Source: Luzula sylvatica (lineage: Eukaryota; Streptophyta; Magnoliopsida; Poales; Juncaceae). Taken from it: DNA of 64,000 nt. Below the pieces are notes generated by a model. The model was not told the origin of the DNA. It saw nothing but the letters and a program-made list of their open reading frames with translations, and searched no databases. Below are positions 61,903 to 64,000 of this stretch, piece by piece. The DNA lies in contig OX326957.1 of NCBI GenBank assembly GCA_946800325.1, positions 56,646,977-56,710,976 on the forward strand. The letters run 5' to 3'. How positions within the stretch are numbered: position 1 is the first letter of the stretch; every line of letters starts with the position of its first letter. The translations under genes and the position numbers were made by a program.

Positions 61903-62775
61903 GGGAAATTAAAAAAAAAGAAAACCATAATTTTTTTTTTGATATTCTAAAAAAACCCCTATCTTTTTGAAAATTCTAAAAAAATCTCTCTGCCAAAGTT
62001 TTATTTTCAAATACACCCTATAGGGATTAAAACTAATCATGGGTGGTGTTATATTTATTTGACCAAAATAACCTTCTACCTACATACGTAGTAATACAAA
62101 AATTATTATTTTCTAGTATTTTAAAAAAATTCTAAATATTTTTTAGCATATATTATTTTAAAAGAATAATTATTATATGTTATATAATTTTAATATTTCA
62201 TACATTATATATATTTGATTTTTATATATTTTTTTCTCTAAAAACTAACATAAAATAATAATAAGATGAACAACAATATTAAAATAACACCTTGAAAATA
62301 TTTTAAAAAATAAAATATCATGAAACTATTAAAAAAATACATAAAAATAGAATGAAAATAAAAAAACTAGATATTTAAACAGGTATTTTTCTATTAATAT
62401 ATTTTCAAGGTGTTTATTTTATTATTGTCTGATGTTAGTTTTTCATGAATAATAAATGAAATAATAAAATTATATAAACACAACATGTACTAATTTTATT
62501 TTTTTGAAATCACTACATGTTAAAAAATATTTATGATTTTTCTTAAAATCAATAAAGATAATAAATAATAACAAAAATATATTTTTAGTTACTACATATG
62601 AAAATAAAAGGGTACTTTGGCAAAAAAAAAATTAACACCATCCATGGTTAGTTTTAATCTCTAAAGGGGAATATTTGAAAATAAAAGTTTGTTAGAGGGG
62701 TTTTTTTGGAGTTTCCAAAAAGATAATTGTTTTTAGAATATCCAGAAAAATTAGGGTATTTTTTGTAAATTTCCC
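61903..62775. mobile_element. MULE-type foldback element
   Basis: 873-bp element with long terminal inverted repeats of about 170 bp. The left end GGGAAATT and the right end AATTTCCC include matching internal blocks such as gatattctaaaaa, ttttattttcaaata and gattaaaactaa-catgg. A perfect 9-bp target duplication, ttttaatta, lies at 61894-61902 and 62776-62784. Long TIRs and 9-bp duplications are typical of Mutator-like elements. There is no transposase. Confidence 0.88.
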
Positions 62776-62784
62776 TTTTAATTA

Positions 62785-64000
62785 TTGTCATACAGTTCTG
62801 CATAATTAAAAGGGGCTGTTTGGCAGGCAGAATGATAGAGTGTGAATCAGATTATAAGGCGGAGGTAAATAAAATTATGGAATTAACAATTTCACTGTTT
62901 GTTTTGATGTCAAATTATAAAATGCTGGAAAGTATAATCTTTTGTTTGGTTTGTTGAAGAAAACTAGTATTTTTATATAGTGAAAATGAAAATAGTTAGA
63001 AATAGTTATGAATGTAGTTATTATTATATGTTATGTTGTAGTTTAAATAAACAAAATATATAGTTGTAGTTCAATGTATGTTACGTGGAATTAGTCATAT
63101 GCTTTTATCGGTAGATTATATGCTATTTTATATTCCAAAGAAATAACATATTAGTATAAATTTAATTTAAGACAAATAAAAATAAATATAACATAAGGAG
63201 AGATTTTGGCCTTTAACTTGAATCCACTTTTCTCTTTTCTCAAACCATATTCGTTTGGGAACTAACCATATTTACATCTTCTTTCGGCAGCACAAATTCA
63301 TTGGACTTGGAAACAATAATATATTTGTGAAATATACAACACGCAATCACAATATCAACTTGTGTGGATCTAAAAAAAAAGATCTTACCCGTAAGAATTT
63401 TAAATCAATTTTTTAGTGCACCAAATATCAGAGTCATAGATACCAAACTTTGTAAATATCGGCCTCAATCAGAAATCCTAGTTGGTGACAAAATTCATAT
63501 AATTCATTTTTTACGTATAATCCAAGACGCCAAAGTTATTATAACCGCAACATATTCATCTTGAGTATGGTTGTCCACTTAATGACGATGTACAAATAAA
63601 CAAAATTTGAAAATTATAATTAATTAAGCAGAAACTATGGTTAATCCTCCATTTCCTATCAATCTATGAAAATTGAAAACTAGGCGGATATGAAAAAATG
63701 TAGGCAGATATGAAAAATACTATGGTTAATCCTCCATTGATTTACTTCTCCATTTCACTGTTTGTGCTCGAGTGAATTTTCAGAAAATGAAAAAAAAACT
63801 TGCTGGAATAAAAAAAGTGCACATTTTTCTCAAATAAGACTTGGAAACATTGTTTGAATAAATTTCAGAAATTGAAAAAGTTTGCTTAATTGCACAAGAC
63901 GAAAAACAATGATTGAAAAAATTGAGACGAAAAATGTGTGCTTAATTAAATGAACATACAGTAACCCTAAACCCTAATTTGCACTTAATTAAATGAACAT
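62785..64000. other. Right-edge intergenic DNA
   Basis: No gene recognised. The frame at 63364-63564 has no family resemblance. The sequence actatggttaatcctccatt occurs twice (about 63635 and 63719). At the very edge cttaattaaatgaacat is repeated 43 bp apart (from 63941 and 63984), with a telomere-like motif between. Confidence 0.55.
63963..63977 (+). promoter_or_regulatory. Telobox-like motif
   Basis: AACCCTAAACCCTAA, two units of the plant telomere repeat. Interstitial motifs of this kind occur in plant promoters (telo-box) and as scattered remnants. No promoter can be defined because the window ends here. Confidence 0.4.

Overview
The window is nuclear DNA from a flowering plant, almost certainly a eudicot. 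It is AT-rich, has GT-AG introns, T-rich introns and TATAAATA-type promoters, and carries plant-only gene families (Aux/IAA, CDPK-like kinases, a thylakoid MPH1-like protein) and plant transposons (Helitrons, hAT and MULE MITEs, an L1-type LINE, a tRNA-derived SINE). I cannot name the species. There are seven gene models with open, consistently spliced reading frames; the rest is mobile or repetitive DNA. All exon boundaries were read by eye from splice motifs and codon phase.

Left part (1-25 kb): a tandem array of three related units (1-5877, 5878-11066, 11067-24933) plus the start of a fourth. Each unit carries one minus-strand gene of six exons encoding a 300-residue protein kinase. It is clearly a CDPK catalytic domain, but it stops after the HPW motif, with no autoinhibitory junction and no EF hands. 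All three copies are open and nearly identical. Each has a TATA box, a 67-bp promoter minisatellite whose copy number differs between units (about 3, 2 and 5), and a foldback sequence just after the stop codon. The units differ by insertions, and sister units supply the empty sites: a SINE and a 1.76-kb TIR element in unit 1, and a Helitron-like element in units 2 and 3 holding the missing part of a CDPK (subdomain XI, junction, EF-hand remnants) as a decayed fragment. In unit 3 that element is split by a 6.9-kb LINE, which is itself split by a 714-bp hAT MITE.

Middle part (25-46 kb): Helitron-like ends, a CACTA-like fragment, an LTR-type remnant, a locally duplicated repeat with a Helitron in one copy and the empty site in the other, and a second hAT MITE. 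The only gene is a four-exon minus-strand gene (32210-34899) for a 579-residue plant protein of unknown function. Most of 39.4-46.4 kb shows no gene.

Right part (46-64 kb): a gene-rich stretch. TCP11-like (13 exons, plus strand), an MPH1-like thylakoid protein (3 exons, minus), a DDR4-like DDT/WHIM chromatin protein (8 coding exons and a leader intron, minus), a diverged tandem repeat region at 57.1-59.8 kb, and a small four-exon gene for an Aux/IAA-related protein reduced to the PB1 domain (60749-61459). A MULE-type foldback element and repeat DNA follow. The genes look like independent housekeeping or regulatory loci rather than a functional cluster. The most distinctive content is the kinase array and the capture-and-insertion history written into it.
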